Of a DNA stretch of 64,000 nucleotides, positions 11,246 through 19,306 are shown one piece after another. Each line of letters opens with the position of its first letter. Position 1 is the first letter of the stretch. The position numbers were made by a program, and so were the translations under genes. The stretch comes from Pseudomonas sp. 8Z (GTDB taxonomy: Bacteria > Pseudomonadota > Gammaproteobacteria > Pseudomonadales > Pseudomonadaceae). Under the pieces are notes generated by a model. That model worked only from the letters and a program-made list of their open reading frames with translations. It had not been told where the DNA came from and ran no database searches. The DNA lies in the NCBI RefSeq assembly GCF_902506535.1, contig NZ_LR733824.1:62001-126000 (forward strand), written 5' to 3'.

Positions 11246-11423
11246 TCGTAACTGCATATTGCTCGTTGCGCTCGGATATTTCCTCTAGCTCCCCTGATGA
11301 CAGGCCTTGAGTCCGATTTCTGCGTGTCATCTCCTTTGCCAGCTTATTCCTGCCTCTTGGTCTGAACGCACTCTGTGCCTATAAGGGACGAATCTCGTCG
11401 CGTTGCCAATGAGGAGTCTTGCC

Positions 11424-12344
11424 ATGCCCAGTCGTCGTCAGATCCTCCACGTGGGGGCCAGCCTAGCGGCATTGGCTGCCTTGACACCCTGGTTTCCATC
11501 CGCCAGCCCTGCACCTCGCTCGCTGCTCAAGCGGCCAATTCCTGGCAGCGGTGAAATGTTGCCAGTCATTGGCCTAGGTACCTCGCGCACCCATGACGTA
11601 GCGTTGAACGATGCTGCTTTAGAGCCGCTACGTGAGGTGTTGCGTGCCTTGACCAATGGCGGTGCAAGTTTGCTGGATACTGCGCCGAGTTATGGCCGTG
11701 CCGAAGCGGTATGTGGCGCGTTGGCGGCGCAAAGCGGGCTGCGCCGTAAGCTGTTCCTGGCGAGTAAGGTCTCATCAACCGGACGTGCTGCTGGGCAGCG
11801 GCAGGTCGAGGCCAGCTTCGCCGCGCTCAAGACCGACACCATCGATCTGATGCAGGTGCACAACCTGCAGGACACCAGCACCCAGCTCGGCCTTTTACGC
11901 GATTTGAAGGCGCAGGGGCGAGTTCGCTATATCGGCGTGACCCATTATCTGGACTCTGCCCATGAGCGGCTATTCGATGTGTTGCGTCAGGAACCTGTGG
12001 ATTTCGTTCAGTTGAACTATTCAATCGGTGAACGTAATGCCGAGCGTGAGTTGCTGCCTTACTGCATGGATAAGGGCATTGCGGTACTGATCAATCGGCC
12101 CTTTCAGCGTGCGGCATTGTTTGATCGGGTACGCGGTAGAAGTCTGCCTGATTGGGCTGCAGTGGAGCTGGGAGTCACGTCCTGGGCGCAACTGATGCTC
12201 AAGTTCATCCTCGCCAATCCGGCGGTAACGGCGGTCATTCCGGCCACCTCCAACCCGCGATATATGGCTGACAATCTTCAGGCAGGGCAGGGCAACATGC
12301 CTGACGCCGCACAGCGTCAGCGCATTATCGAGTTGTTTGCCTGA
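11424..12344 (+). CDS. Aldo/keto reductase with Tat signal peptide
   Basis: 306 residues. N-terminal twin-arginine motif (SRRQILH) plus hydrophobic stretch ASLAALAALTPW and a small-residue cleavage region, so the enzyme is probably exported folded with its NADPH cofactor. The aldo/keto reductase catalytic set is visible: Asp and Tyr in LLDTAPSYGRAE, Lys in LASKVSS, His in MQVHNLQD. I chose ATG 11424 because GGAG lies eight bases upstream; TTG 11403 and ATG 11409 lie upstream in frame without a good ribosome site. Substrate unknown. It is separated from its neighbours by terminator-like hairpins on both sides. Confidence 0.85.
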   Translation: MPSRRQILHVGASLAALAALTPWFPSASPAPRSLLKRPIPGSGEMLPVIGLGTSRTHDVALNDAALEPLREVLRALTNGGASLLDTAPSYGRAEAVCGALAAQSGLRRKLFLASKVSSTGRAAGQRQVEASFAALKTDTIDLMQVHNLQDTSTQLGLLRDLKAQGRVRYIGVTHYLDSAHERLFDVLRQEPVDFVQLNYSIGERNAERELLPYCMDKGIAVLINRPFQRAALFDRVRGRSLPDWAAVELGVTSWAQLMLKFILANPAVTAVIPATSNPRYMADNLQAGQGNMPDAAQRQRIIELFA

Positions 12345-12392
12345 GATAGTTGGAGGATCTTGGGACGTTGCAGATAGGTGTGACGCGGGGTG

Positions 12393-12415
12393 GGGCCGAT
12401 ACGGTGTATCGGCCC
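12393..12415. terminator. Hairpin between convergent genes
   Basis: Perfect 10-bp stem GGGCCGATAC / GTATCGGCCC with a GGT loop between the aldo/keto reductase and the glycine-zipper gene. No strong T tract in either direction, so termination is likely but not certain. Confidence 0.6.
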
Positions 12416-12423
12416 GTCACATT

Positions 12424-12861
12424 TCAGCGACGATGCCAGTGCTTCTTGCCGTGACGATACTTCTTGCCGGGATGGTATTTGCCGCGACGATCATCGTTGT
12501 AGCTGGTGTTGCCCATGTAGTTGCCTAGCGCGCCGCCAGCACCGCCGCCGGCTGCCGCGCCGACCACACCGCCGGTACTGCCACCGACCTGTTGGCCGAT
12601 TACGTTGCCACCTGCTGCGCCTAGTGCGCCGCCGATTGCTGCCTCGGTACGGCTACGGCGATCAGCGCCTACGGCACTACCTGCCGCGCCGCCAACACCA
12701 GCACCAATGGCCGCACCGGTATTGCCGCCGACCTGTTGACCAACGACTGCGCCCAACGCGCCGCCCAGTGCGCCACCCAGGCCAGCTTCGGTGTTACCGG
12801 CAAAGGCGTAGCCGCCACTGCTGATACCCAGGGATAGAAAGAGAAATTGCAGTGACTTCAT
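12424..12861 (-). CDS. Glycine-zipper repeat protein with signal peptide and basic tail
   Basis: 145 residues: signal peptide (MKSLQFLFLSLGISSGGYAFA), then about 90 residues of glycine-zipper pattern in two near-repeats (GGALGGALGAVVGQQVGGNT and GGALGAAGGNVIGQQVGGST), then a strongly basic tail rich in Lys, Arg, His, Tyr and Gly. Glycine zippers (GxxxGxxxG) pack as close helix pairs in membranes, seen in envelope-stress and slime lipoproteins. There is no lipobox. Function unknown; an envelope protein is a reasonable inference. An equivalent gene sits beside the FdhF-type gene in P. aeruginosa. Confidence 0.8.
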   Translation of the reverse strand: MKSLQFLFLSLGISSGGYAFAGNTEAGLGGALGGALGAVVGQQVGGNTGAAIGAGVGGAAGSAVGADRRSRTEAAIGGALGAAGGNVIGQQVGGSTGGVVGAAAGGGAGGALGNYMGNTSYNDDRRGKYHPGKKYRHGKKHWHRR

Positions 12862-12938
12862 AAGAGCCTCGTCAGGGAGCCGCAGATCGGCGTTATGCCA
12901 TTGACCTGTGCACCCTGATCGAGGTTCCTGGCCTTCCG

Positions 12939-15269
12939 TCAGCCGGCTGCCAGCACGTTGTTGCCACGCGATGGCAGGATGCGAATGGCCACGAACTTGC
13001 TCGTTGGTGTGTGGCTGCCGACGCCAACGCTGTCCAGCGGTACCAGCGGGTTGGTTTCCGGGTAGTAGGCCGCTGCCTGGCCGCTGGGGATATCGAAGGC
13101 AAGCAGGGTGAAACCCTCGACCTTGCGCTCAATGCCATCGTCCCACAGCGACAGCATGTCCACCTTTTGTCCTGGGGTTAGACCCAGGCGGTGGATGTCG
13201 GCTTCGTTGGCGAAAACCACATGGCGCTGGCCGCTTACGCCGCGGTAGCGGTCGTCGAGGCCATAAATCGTGGTGTTGTACTGATCGTGCGAACGTAGTG
13301 TCTGCAGGATCAGATCCGGTTGTTGGCCGCTGCCACGGATGCGTTCATGGATCAGGTTCTGCGGCAACGCATTGGCTTTGAACATGGCGCGTCCGACGCT
13401 GGTTTTCCAGGTGCGTGCAGCGGCCGAGTTGCCCAGGTAGAAGCCACCTGGGTGGGCGACGCGCTTATTGAAGTCCTGGAAGCCGGCAATGGTGTCGGCG
13501 ATCAGATCACGAATGCGGTCGTAGTCGGCGATCAGTGCGTCCCAGTTGACTGGGTAGTTGCCCAGGGTCGCCTTGGCGATACCGGCGACGATGGCGGGTT
13601 CCGAGCGCATGTCGCTGCCCGACAGCGGTTCCAACTGGCCAAATGAGGCGTGGATCATGCTGAACGAGTCTTCTACTGTCACCGCTTGTGGGCCGTTGGC
13701 CTGACGGTCGATATCGGTACGTCCCAGGCACGGCAGGATCAGCGCGTCTTTACCTACGGTGAGGTGGCTGCGGTTGAGCTTGGTGCTGATCTGTACGGTG
13801 AGATTGCAGCTCTGCAACGCCTGATGAGTGCGTGGGCTGTCTGGGGTGGCCTGGGCAAAGTTGCCGCCAAGACCGATAAACACCTTGGCCTGCCCATCAA
13901 GCATGGCGTTGATCGCTTCGATCGTGTTGTGACCATCGGCGCGCGGCACGCTGAAGCCAAAGCGCTTCTCGATGGCGTCGAGCAGAGCGGCTGGCGGGCG
14001 GTCGTTGATACCCATGGTGCGGTCGCCCTGCACGTTGCTGTGACCACGCACCGGGCACAGGCCTGCGCCTGGGCGACCGATCTGCCCACGTAGCAGTTGC
14101 AGGTTGGCGATTTCCTGAATGGTCGCCACCGAGTGGTGATGCTGGGTGATGCCCATGGCCCAGCAGATGATGACGCGCTCTGCGCGGCGATACATGCGTG
14201 CGGCCTGTTCGATCTCGTTCAGGGACAGGCCCGATTGCTGCTCGATGTGCGCCCAGTCGGTGGCGTCCACCTCATCCAGATAAGCCTGCAGGCCATCGGT
14301 ATGCTCGGCGATGAAGGCGTGGTCGAACACTGCGGGTTCGCCCTTGTCCTTGGCTTCACGCTCCCACTGCAGGAGGAATTTGGCGATGCCACGAATGGCG
14401 GCCATGTCGCCACCCAGCGCCGGGCGGAAGAAGGCCGTGTTGAGTGGCTCGGAACCGTTGGTGAGCATTTCCAGCGCGTGCTGTGGGTGCTGGAAACGCT
14501 CCAGGCCGCGCTCTTTGAGCGGGTTGAAGCAGACCACCTGAGCGCCACGCTTGACCGCCTCGCGCAGCGGATCGAGCATACGCGGATGGTTAGTGCCAGG
14601 GTTCTGGCCTAAGACGAAGATGGCGTCGGCATGCTCGAAGTCAGCGAAAGTGACGGTGCCTTTACCGATGCCGACACTTTGAATCAACGCCGTGCCGCTG
14701 GCCTCGTGGCACATGTTCGAGCAGTCGGGGAAGTTGTTGGTGCCGAAGGCGCGAACGAATAATTGATAGAGAAACGCCGCCTCATTACTGGCCCGCCCGG
14801 AGGTGTAGAACTCGGCCTGGTTGGGGCTTTCGAGCGCCTTGAGGTGTTGTGCGATGAGGGCGAAGGCGTCGTCCCAGGTGACCGGCAGGTAGCGGTCGGT
14901 GGCCGCGTCATAGCGCATTGGGTGAGTCAGGCGGCCCTGATACTCAAGCCAGTAGTCGCTTTGTTCGCGCAGTTGGCTGACCGTATGACGAGCGAAAAAG
15001 CTCGCATCCACACGGCGCTTGGTGGCTTCCCAGTTGACGGCCTTGGCGCCGTTCTCGCAGAACTTGATGTGGCCATCTTCGGGCGAATCACCCCAGGCGC
15101 AACCGGGGCAGTCGAAGCCGCCATTCTGGTTGGTCTTGAGCAAGGCGCGCAGGTTCTTGAACGGCTGTTTGCTGTCCAGCCAGAAGCGGGTGACGCTTTT
15201 CAGGGCCCCCCAGCCGGCTGCGGGGCCGTTGTAGGGTTTATAGCGCGGGTCGATGGGTTGTAGGCTCAT
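12939..15269 (-). CDS. FdhF/YdeP-family molybdopterin oxidoreductase
   Basis: 776-residue molybdenum enzyme of the formate-dehydrogenase alpha / YdeP type. The N-terminal iron-sulfur motif CPGC...C (about residues 54-73) is followed by the molybdopterin oxidoreductase domain (FYTSGRASNEAAFLYQLF; FVLGQNPGTNHPR; GRPGAGLCPVRGHSNVQGDRTMG) and a C-terminal molydopterin-dinucleotide binding domain (HDQYNTTIYGLDDRYRGV). There is no signal peptide, so it is cytoplasmic. In E. coli YdeP is linked to acid resistance; formate dehydrogenase activity is not proven for this branch. Its ATG overlaps fdhD by four bases, which fits FdhD supplying sulfur to its cofactor. Confidence 0.9.
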   Translation of the reverse strand: MSLQPIDPRYKPYNGPAAGWGALKSVTRFWLDSKQPFKNLRALLKTNQNGGFDCPGCAWGDSPEDGHIKFCENGAKAVNWEATKRRVDASFFARHTVSQLREQSDYWLEYQGRLTHPMRYDAATDRYLPVTWDDAFALIAQHLKALESPNQAEFYTSGRASNEAAFLYQLFVRAFGTNNFPDCSNMCHEASGTALIQSVGIGKGTVTFADFEHADAIFVLGQNPGTNHPRMLDPLREAVKRGAQVVCFNPLKERGLERFQHPQHALEMLTNGSEPLNTAFFRPALGGDMAAIRGIAKFLLQWEREAKDKGEPAVFDHAFIAEHTDGLQAYLDEVDATDWAHIEQQSGLSLNEIEQAARMYRRAERVIICWAMGITQHHHSVATIQEIANLQLLRGQIGRPGAGLCPVRGHSNVQGDRTMGINDRPPAALLDAIEKRFGFSVPRADGHNTIEAINAMLDGQAKVFIGLGGNFAQATPDSPRTHQALQSCNLTVQISTKLNRSHLTVGKDALILPCLGRTDIDRQANGPQAVTVEDSFSMIHASFGQLEPLSGSDMRSEPAIVAGIAKATLGNYPVNWDALIADYDRIRDLIADTIAGFQDFNKRVAHPGGFYLGNSAAARTWKTSVGRAMFKANALPQNLIHERIRGSGQQPDLILQTLRSHDQYNTTIYGLDDRYRGVSGQRHVVFANEADIHRLGLTPGQKVDMLSLWDDGIERKVEGFTLLAFDIPSGQAAAYYPETNPLVPLDSVGVGSHTPTSKFVAIRILPSRGNNVLAAG

Positions 15270-16081
15270 AGGGATTCTTCAGTGACGGGCGCCGGGCTGT
15301 AAACACGCGGCGTACTGTGATGAGGGAGATGGATCAGATTGAGGCGATGGCGACGGGCCCACTCGACAGTCAGGGCGGTGGGGGCTGACAGGCTGACCAG
15401 CGTGGCGAGGCCTGCGCGCACGGCTTTATGCAGCAGTTCCAAGCTGCAGCGGCTAGTGACCAGAGCGAAACCAGCGTATGTATCGATCCGTTCGCGGGCA
15501 ATCGCGCCAATCAGTTTGTCCAGGGCGTTGTGGCGGCCAATATCCTCGCGGCACAGGCGAATCTCGCCCTGGGCATCGATGAATAGTGCGGCGTGCAGCG
15601 CACCACTGTGCCGCGCCAATTGCTGTTGCTCGCTAATACGTTCGCGTAGGCCCTGCAGATGCGCCAGAGGCGGCAGGGGGGCGCCAGGCAACGCATTGAG
15701 TACGGGGAGCGCCTGTTCCAGTGCATCGACACCACATAGGCCGCAGCCGCTGTTGCCAGCCAGTTGCCGACGCTGCTGCTTGATCGCCCAGAAGCAGCGG
15801 CTACTGACTTCCAGCCGTGCTTCGCGGCTGGAGGCAAGGCCGCGCAACTGGATGTCATAGATATCATCGATTGAGGTGACCAGCGCGTTACCTAAGCTGA
15901 AACCTACCGCGAAATCTTCCAGATGATGGGGGGAAACCATCATCACGGCCTGATTGAGGTCGTTGTAGCTGATTGCCAGGGCGCATTCCTCGGCCAGTGC
16001 GGCGTTCTGCGCACGGCCATCACCGAGTTCGGTGTAGGCATAGGCACTGGCGGTGCCTGGCAGAACGGCTGACTGAGCCAT
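15266..16081 (-). CDS. fdhD: FdhD, sulfurtransferase for formate dehydrogenase cofactor
   Basis: 271 residues from ATG 16081 (MAQSAVLPG). FdhD passes sulfur from IscS to the molybdenum cofactor of formate dehydrogenases. The reactive cysteine loop GCGLCG is visible near residue 115, together with CREDIGRHNALDKLIG and the SRCSLELLHKA motif typical of the family. A GTG at 16111 in the same frame would add ten residues but lacks a ribosome site; AGGAAA lies 13 bases before the ATG chosen. The four-base overlap with the downstream oxidoreductase indicates an operon. Confidence 0.92.
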   Translation of the reverse strand: MAQSAVLPGTASAYAYTELGDGRAQNAALAEECALAISYNDLNQAVMMVSPHHLEDFAVGFSLGNALVTSIDDIYDIQLRGLASSREARLEVSSRCFWAIKQQRRQLAGNSGCGLCGVDALEQALPVLNALPGAPLPPLAHLQGLRERISEQQQLARHSGALHAALFIDAQGEIRLCREDIGRHNALDKLIGAIARERIDTYAGFALVTSRCSLELLHKAVRAGLATLVSLSAPTALTVEWARRHRLNLIHLPHHSTPRVYSPAPVTEESL

Positions 16082-16176
16082 GGAGCAGAGTTTCCTGTGA
16101 CAGATTGACACAGTAAGCCTAGGCCCATGACCGAATGTCGTCTAATCGTCCGCTTCGATACGCCGATCGATGTGCT

Positions 16177-17067
16177 CTATCGTGGTTTGTTCAGCCAGTC
16201 CCTCGCTTCGTCGAAGCAGGCCTGTGCAAGCGGCGAGCTAGGGCCGCCGCGCCGCAATATCAAACCTAGTGGAGCCAGGGTATGAGCATCTTCGATGGGC
16301 AGCAGGCGCAGATTACCGATCATCGTTTGGCCGTCCGTCGGTAGTGGCATGATGCTGCAGCACAGCCCGGCGCTGACCGCTTGAGTGAGTTGGTGTACGG
16401 CATCTGTCTCTAGTCTGACCTGCGGTTTCAGGCCGCGTGCGCGAAAGCTATGGTCGATGGACTGGCGAAAATGCATGCCAGTCGACAGCAGCCCCAGCGC
16501 CAGGTCGGCCAGTTGCTCCCAGCGCAGGCTGGGGCTGTCGAAGCGCCAGTGGTTGGCACAATACAGCAGGCCCATGCGTGTTTCGGCCAGTTCCAGCGAG
16601 GCGAAGTGCTCGCGGTCGAGCCGATCCAGATACGACAAGCCCAGATCGAGCTGATTACGTGCCAGGCGTTCAAGCACCTGTTCGCTGCTCAGTGCATGCA
16701 GTTGAAAGCGCAGGCCAGGGTGGCGTTCAGCGAACAGGCTGACCAGGCGCATCGGGTCGAAGCCGGTCAAGGGCACCACGCCCAGGCGTAGGGTGCCGAC
16801 CAGTTGTCCGCGGCAGGCGGCGGCTTCGGCGAGCAGGCCGTCCTGCGCGGCGAGCAGGCTGCGCGCCCAGGCCAGAATACGTTCGCCTTCGGCGCTGAAA
16901 CCCTCGAAACGCTGGCCTCGGTGCACCAGCTCCAGACCCAATTCGTCTTCCAGTTGGCGCAGGCGCATGGACAGCGTGGGTTGGGTGACGTGGCAGCGCG
17001 CAGCGGCCTGGCCGAAGTGGCGGGTTTCGTCGAGGGCGACGAGGAACTTCAACTGCTTGATGTCCAT
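16177..17067 (-). CDS. LysR-family transcriptional regulator
   Basis: 296 residues: N-terminal winged helix-turn-helix (QLKFLVALDETRHFGQAAAR, then CHVTQPTLSMRLRQLEDELG), linker helix, and a periplasmic-binding-like effector domain from about residue 90. The QLEDELGLELVHRG pattern is OxyR/CysB-like but no redox cysteine pair typical of OxyR is seen. It is co-oriented with fdhD and the molybdopterin oxidoreductase 95 bp downstream, so they are plausible targets; that is inference. Effector unknown. Confidence 0.88.
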   Translation of the reverse strand: MDIKQLKFLVALDETRHFGQAAARCHVTQPTLSMRLRQLEDELGLELVHRGQRFEGFSAEGERILAWARSLLAAQDGLLAEAAACRGQLVGTLRLGVVPLTGFDPMRLVSLFAERHPGLRFQLHALSSEQVLERLARNQLDLGLSYLDRLDREHFASLELAETRMGLLYCANHWRFDSPSLRWEQLADLALGLLSTGMHFRQSIDHSFRARGLKPQVRLETDAVHQLTQAVSAGLCCSIMPLPTDGQTMIGNLRLLPIEDAHTLAPLGLILRRGGPSSPLAQACFDEARDWLNKPR

Positions 17068-17075
17068 GGGCGTCC

Positions 17076-17738
17076 TCAGAGGTTGTCGATCAGGGCGCGG
17101 TAGTCTTCTACGGCGGCAAATTCTTCCGTGTGGCGGGGCTCGCCTTGGCTGTCTGGCTGGCGTACGGCGAGCAGATGAGCAACGCCAAAGGTGCGCGCGC
17201 TGCGCAGGATCGACAGGCTGTCGTCGATGAACAGGCTACGCGCCGGGGCGAAATCGATGTCTTGCTGCAGGGCCTGCCAGAATTGCTGGTCTTCCTTGGG
17301 AAAGCCGTAGTCGTGTGAGCTGATCAGGCGCTCGAACCAGGGCGCCAGTTCCACCCGTTCCAGTTTCAGTGACAGTGAGTCGCGGTGCGCGTTGGTGATC
17401 AGTACCACGCGCTTACCCGCCTCACGCAGGGCGCGCAGAAATGCCTCGGCATCCGGGCGCAGGGCGATCAGGTGTGCCACCTCGCGTTTTAGGGCGCGGA
17501 TCGGCAGCTTCAGTTCGCGGCTCCAGAAGTCGGTGCAATACCAGTTCAGTGTGCCGGCATGTTGACGAAACAACGGCAGCAGTTCGGCTTCGGCGAGTGC
17601 CAGGCTGATGCCGTGATGCTCGGCATAGCGCCGTGGCAGGTGGGTCAGCCAGAAATGATTGTCGAAGTGCAGGTCGAGCAGGGTGCCGTCCATGTCCAGC
17701 AGGACGGTGTCGATCTGGTGCCAGGGCAGTACGGGCAT
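17076..17738 (-). CDS. yrfG: GMP/IMP nucleotidase YrfG (HAD superfamily)
   Basis: 220-residue cytoplasmic phosphatase. HAD motif I is DMDGTLLD (nucleophile Asp15), motif II ITNA near residue 115, and motif IV IDDSLSILRSA near residue 172. The RYAEHHG and NWYCTDFWSREL stretches match the YrfG subfamily, which dephosphorylates GMP and IMP. Divergent from nudE, with a 116-bp shared upstream region; ends only 8 bases from the start of the LysR gene on the same strand. Confidence 0.9.
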   Translation of the reverse strand: MPVLPWHQIDTVLLDMDGTLLDLHFDNHFWLTHLPRRYAEHHGISLALAEAELLPLFRQHAGTLNWYCTDFWSRELKLPIRALKREVAHLIALRPDAEAFLRALREAGKRVVLITNAHRDSLSLKLERVELAPWFERLISSHDYGFPKEDQQFWQALQQDIDFAPARSLFIDDSLSILRSARTFGVAHLLAVRQPDSQGEPRHTEEFAAVEDYRALIDNL

Positions 17739-17854
17739 GCGTCGTCTCTGTCAGGGGGATCGGTCGCCTGTTTGGCGGTGATGCAATCTGGGCCACGGAT
17801 AATGGCAAAAGCCGCTGTATGATAACCGACCAGGTCGCGCCAAGGAGTTGTCCC

Positions 17855-18421
17855 ATGCGTCAAAAACCCACGGTACTCGCTCGCGAAATCGTCGCCAGCA
17901 GCCGCCTGTTCCGTGTCGAACAGGTGCAGTTGCGTTTTTCCAACGGCGCCGAGCGTACCTATGAACGCCTGGTCGGTAAGGGCTCGGGCTACGGCGCGGT
18001 GATGGTGGTGGCGATGCTCGATGCCGAACACGCCGTGTTGATCGAGGAATACTGCGGTGGCACGGACGACTATCAACTGTCGCTACCCAAGGGGCTGATC
18101 GAGCCAGGCGAAGACGTGCTGGTGGCGGCCAACCGCGAGCTCAAGGAGGAGGCGGGTTTTGGCGCTCGCTCGCTGGAGTTCATCACCGAGCTGAGCCTGT
18201 CGCCCGGTTATATGAGCCAGAAAATCCAGGTGGTGCTGGCGCGTGACTTATATGAGGAGCGCCTGCCCGGCGATGAGCCCGAGCCGATGCGGGTCGATCG
18301 TATCAGCCTGCGCGAGCTATCGAGCCTGGCGTTGCATGAACAGTTCAGCGAGGGGCGCGCCCTGGCAGCACTTTATCTGGTGCGTGATTTGCTGACGCAG
18401 CGTGGAGAGTTCAGCCTGTGA
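17855..18421 (+). CDS. nudE: NudE, ADP-compounds hydrolase (Nudix)
   Basis: 188 residues, matching the 186-aa E. coli NudE. The Nudix box reads GLIEPGED...RELKEEAGF (residues about 84-105) with all conserved Gly and Glu positions. It hydrolyses ADP-ribose, NADH, Ap2A and similar ADP compounds. Start ATG 17855 has AAGGAG eight bases upstream; the longer open frame from 17633 is only the reverse shadow of yrfG. Its stop overlaps the GTG start of cysQ by four bases, so the two form an operon. Confidence 0.94.
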   Translation: MRQKPTVLAREIVASSRLFRVEQVQLRFSNGAERTYERLVGKGSGYGAVMVVAMLDAEHAVLIEEYCGGTDDYQLSLPKGLIEPGEDVLVAANRELKEEAGFGARSLEFITELSLSPGYMSQKIQVVLARDLYEERLPGDEPEPMRVDRISLRELSSLALHEQFSEGRALAALYLVRDLLTQRGEFSL

Positions 18422-19242
18422 GCCATCCTTATATTGCCCGTGTGATCGAGCTGGTGCGTAGCGCTGGCGCTGCCACCCTGCCGTATTGGCGCAGCGGCGT
18501 GGCCGTGACGGAGAAGGCCGATGCCTCGCCGGTGACTGCCGCCGATCTGGCAGCGCACCATGTCTTGCTCGACGGCCTGCAGGCGTTGGCGCCTGAGGTG
18601 CCGGTGCTGTCGGAAGAGGCTGCTGATATCCCGCTGGCCGAGCGTACTGCTTGGACGCGTTGGTGGCTGGTCGATCCACTCGATGGCACCAAGGAGTTCA
18701 TCGCTGGTTCCGAAGAGTTCACCGTCAATGTCGCGCTGATTGAGCGCGGTCGCGTGGTCTTCGGCGTGGTTGGCATCCCCGCCAGTGGTCGTTGCTATTA
18801 CGGTGGCGCTGGTCTTGGCGCCTGGCGCAGTGAGGCGCCGGGGGGGGAGCAGTCGATCAGCGTGCGCCTGGCTCCTGCACGGGGGTTCACCCTGGTGGCC
18901 AGCAAGCGCCACTCCAGCCCGGAGCAAGAGAGCCTGCTTGCGGGTTTGGCTGCGCGTTTCGGTGAACCTGCGCTAGCCAATATCGGCAGCTCGCTGAAGT
19001 TCTGTCTGCTGGCCGAAGGCAATGCCGACTGCTATCCGCGCCTGGCGCCGACCTCGCAGTGGGACACCGCAGCGGCGCAGGGGGTGCTGGAAGGGGCGGG
19101 CGGCGAAGTGTTGGATCTGAGCGGTACGCCGCTGACCTATGAGGCGCGTGAATCCTTCCTCAATCCGTCTTTTCTGGCGTTGCCCGCCGCCGCCGAATGG
19201 CGTGGCGATCTGATCGAGCTGGCGCGGGCGCTTCAGTCGTAG
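18418..19242 (+). CDS. cysQ: CysQ, 3'(2'),5'-bisphosphate nucleotidase
   Basis: 274-residue magnesium-dependent phosphatase of the inositol monophosphatase fold, removing 3'-phosphoadenosine 5'-phosphate made during sulfate assimilation. Motifs: LSEEAA near residue 65 and WLVDPLDGTKEFI near residue 85 (metal-binding D-x-x-D-G-T), plus the C-terminal WDTAAAQGVLEGAGG. Start is GTG at 18418 in a GTGA overlap with nudE. The stop TAG at 19240-19242 lies inside the left arm of a CGTAGGG palindrome, so the last residues may have been set by insertion of that repeat. Confidence 0.94.
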   Translation: MSHPYIARVIELVRSAGAATLPYWRSGVAVTEKADASPVTAADLAAHHVLLDGLQALAPEVPVLSEEAADIPLAERTAWTRWWLVDPLDGTKEFIAGSEEFTVNVALIERGRVVFGVVGIPASGRCYYGGAGLGAWRSEAPGGEQSISVRLAPARGFTLVASKRHSSPEQESLLAGLAARFGEPALANIGSSLKFCLLAEGNADCYPRLAPTSQWDTAAAQGVLEGAGGEVLDLSGTPLTYEARESFLNPSFLALPAAAEWRGDLIELARALQS

Positions 19243-19292
19243 GGCGGGTGCAACCCGCCACATCGACCATGGCGGGTTGCACCCGCCCTACG
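19238..19292. repeat. CGTAGGG palindrome between cysQ and fabY
   Basis: Perfect 23-bp arms (19238-19260 and 19270-19292, ends CGTAGGGCGGGTGCAACC) separated by 9 bases. The left arm contains the cysQ stop codon. The element sits exactly between convergent genes and probably also acts as a bidirectional transcription barrier. Same family as the repeats near 5193 and 54252. Confidence 0.9.
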
Positions 19293-19306
19293 GGAATGCG
19301 GCAAGC

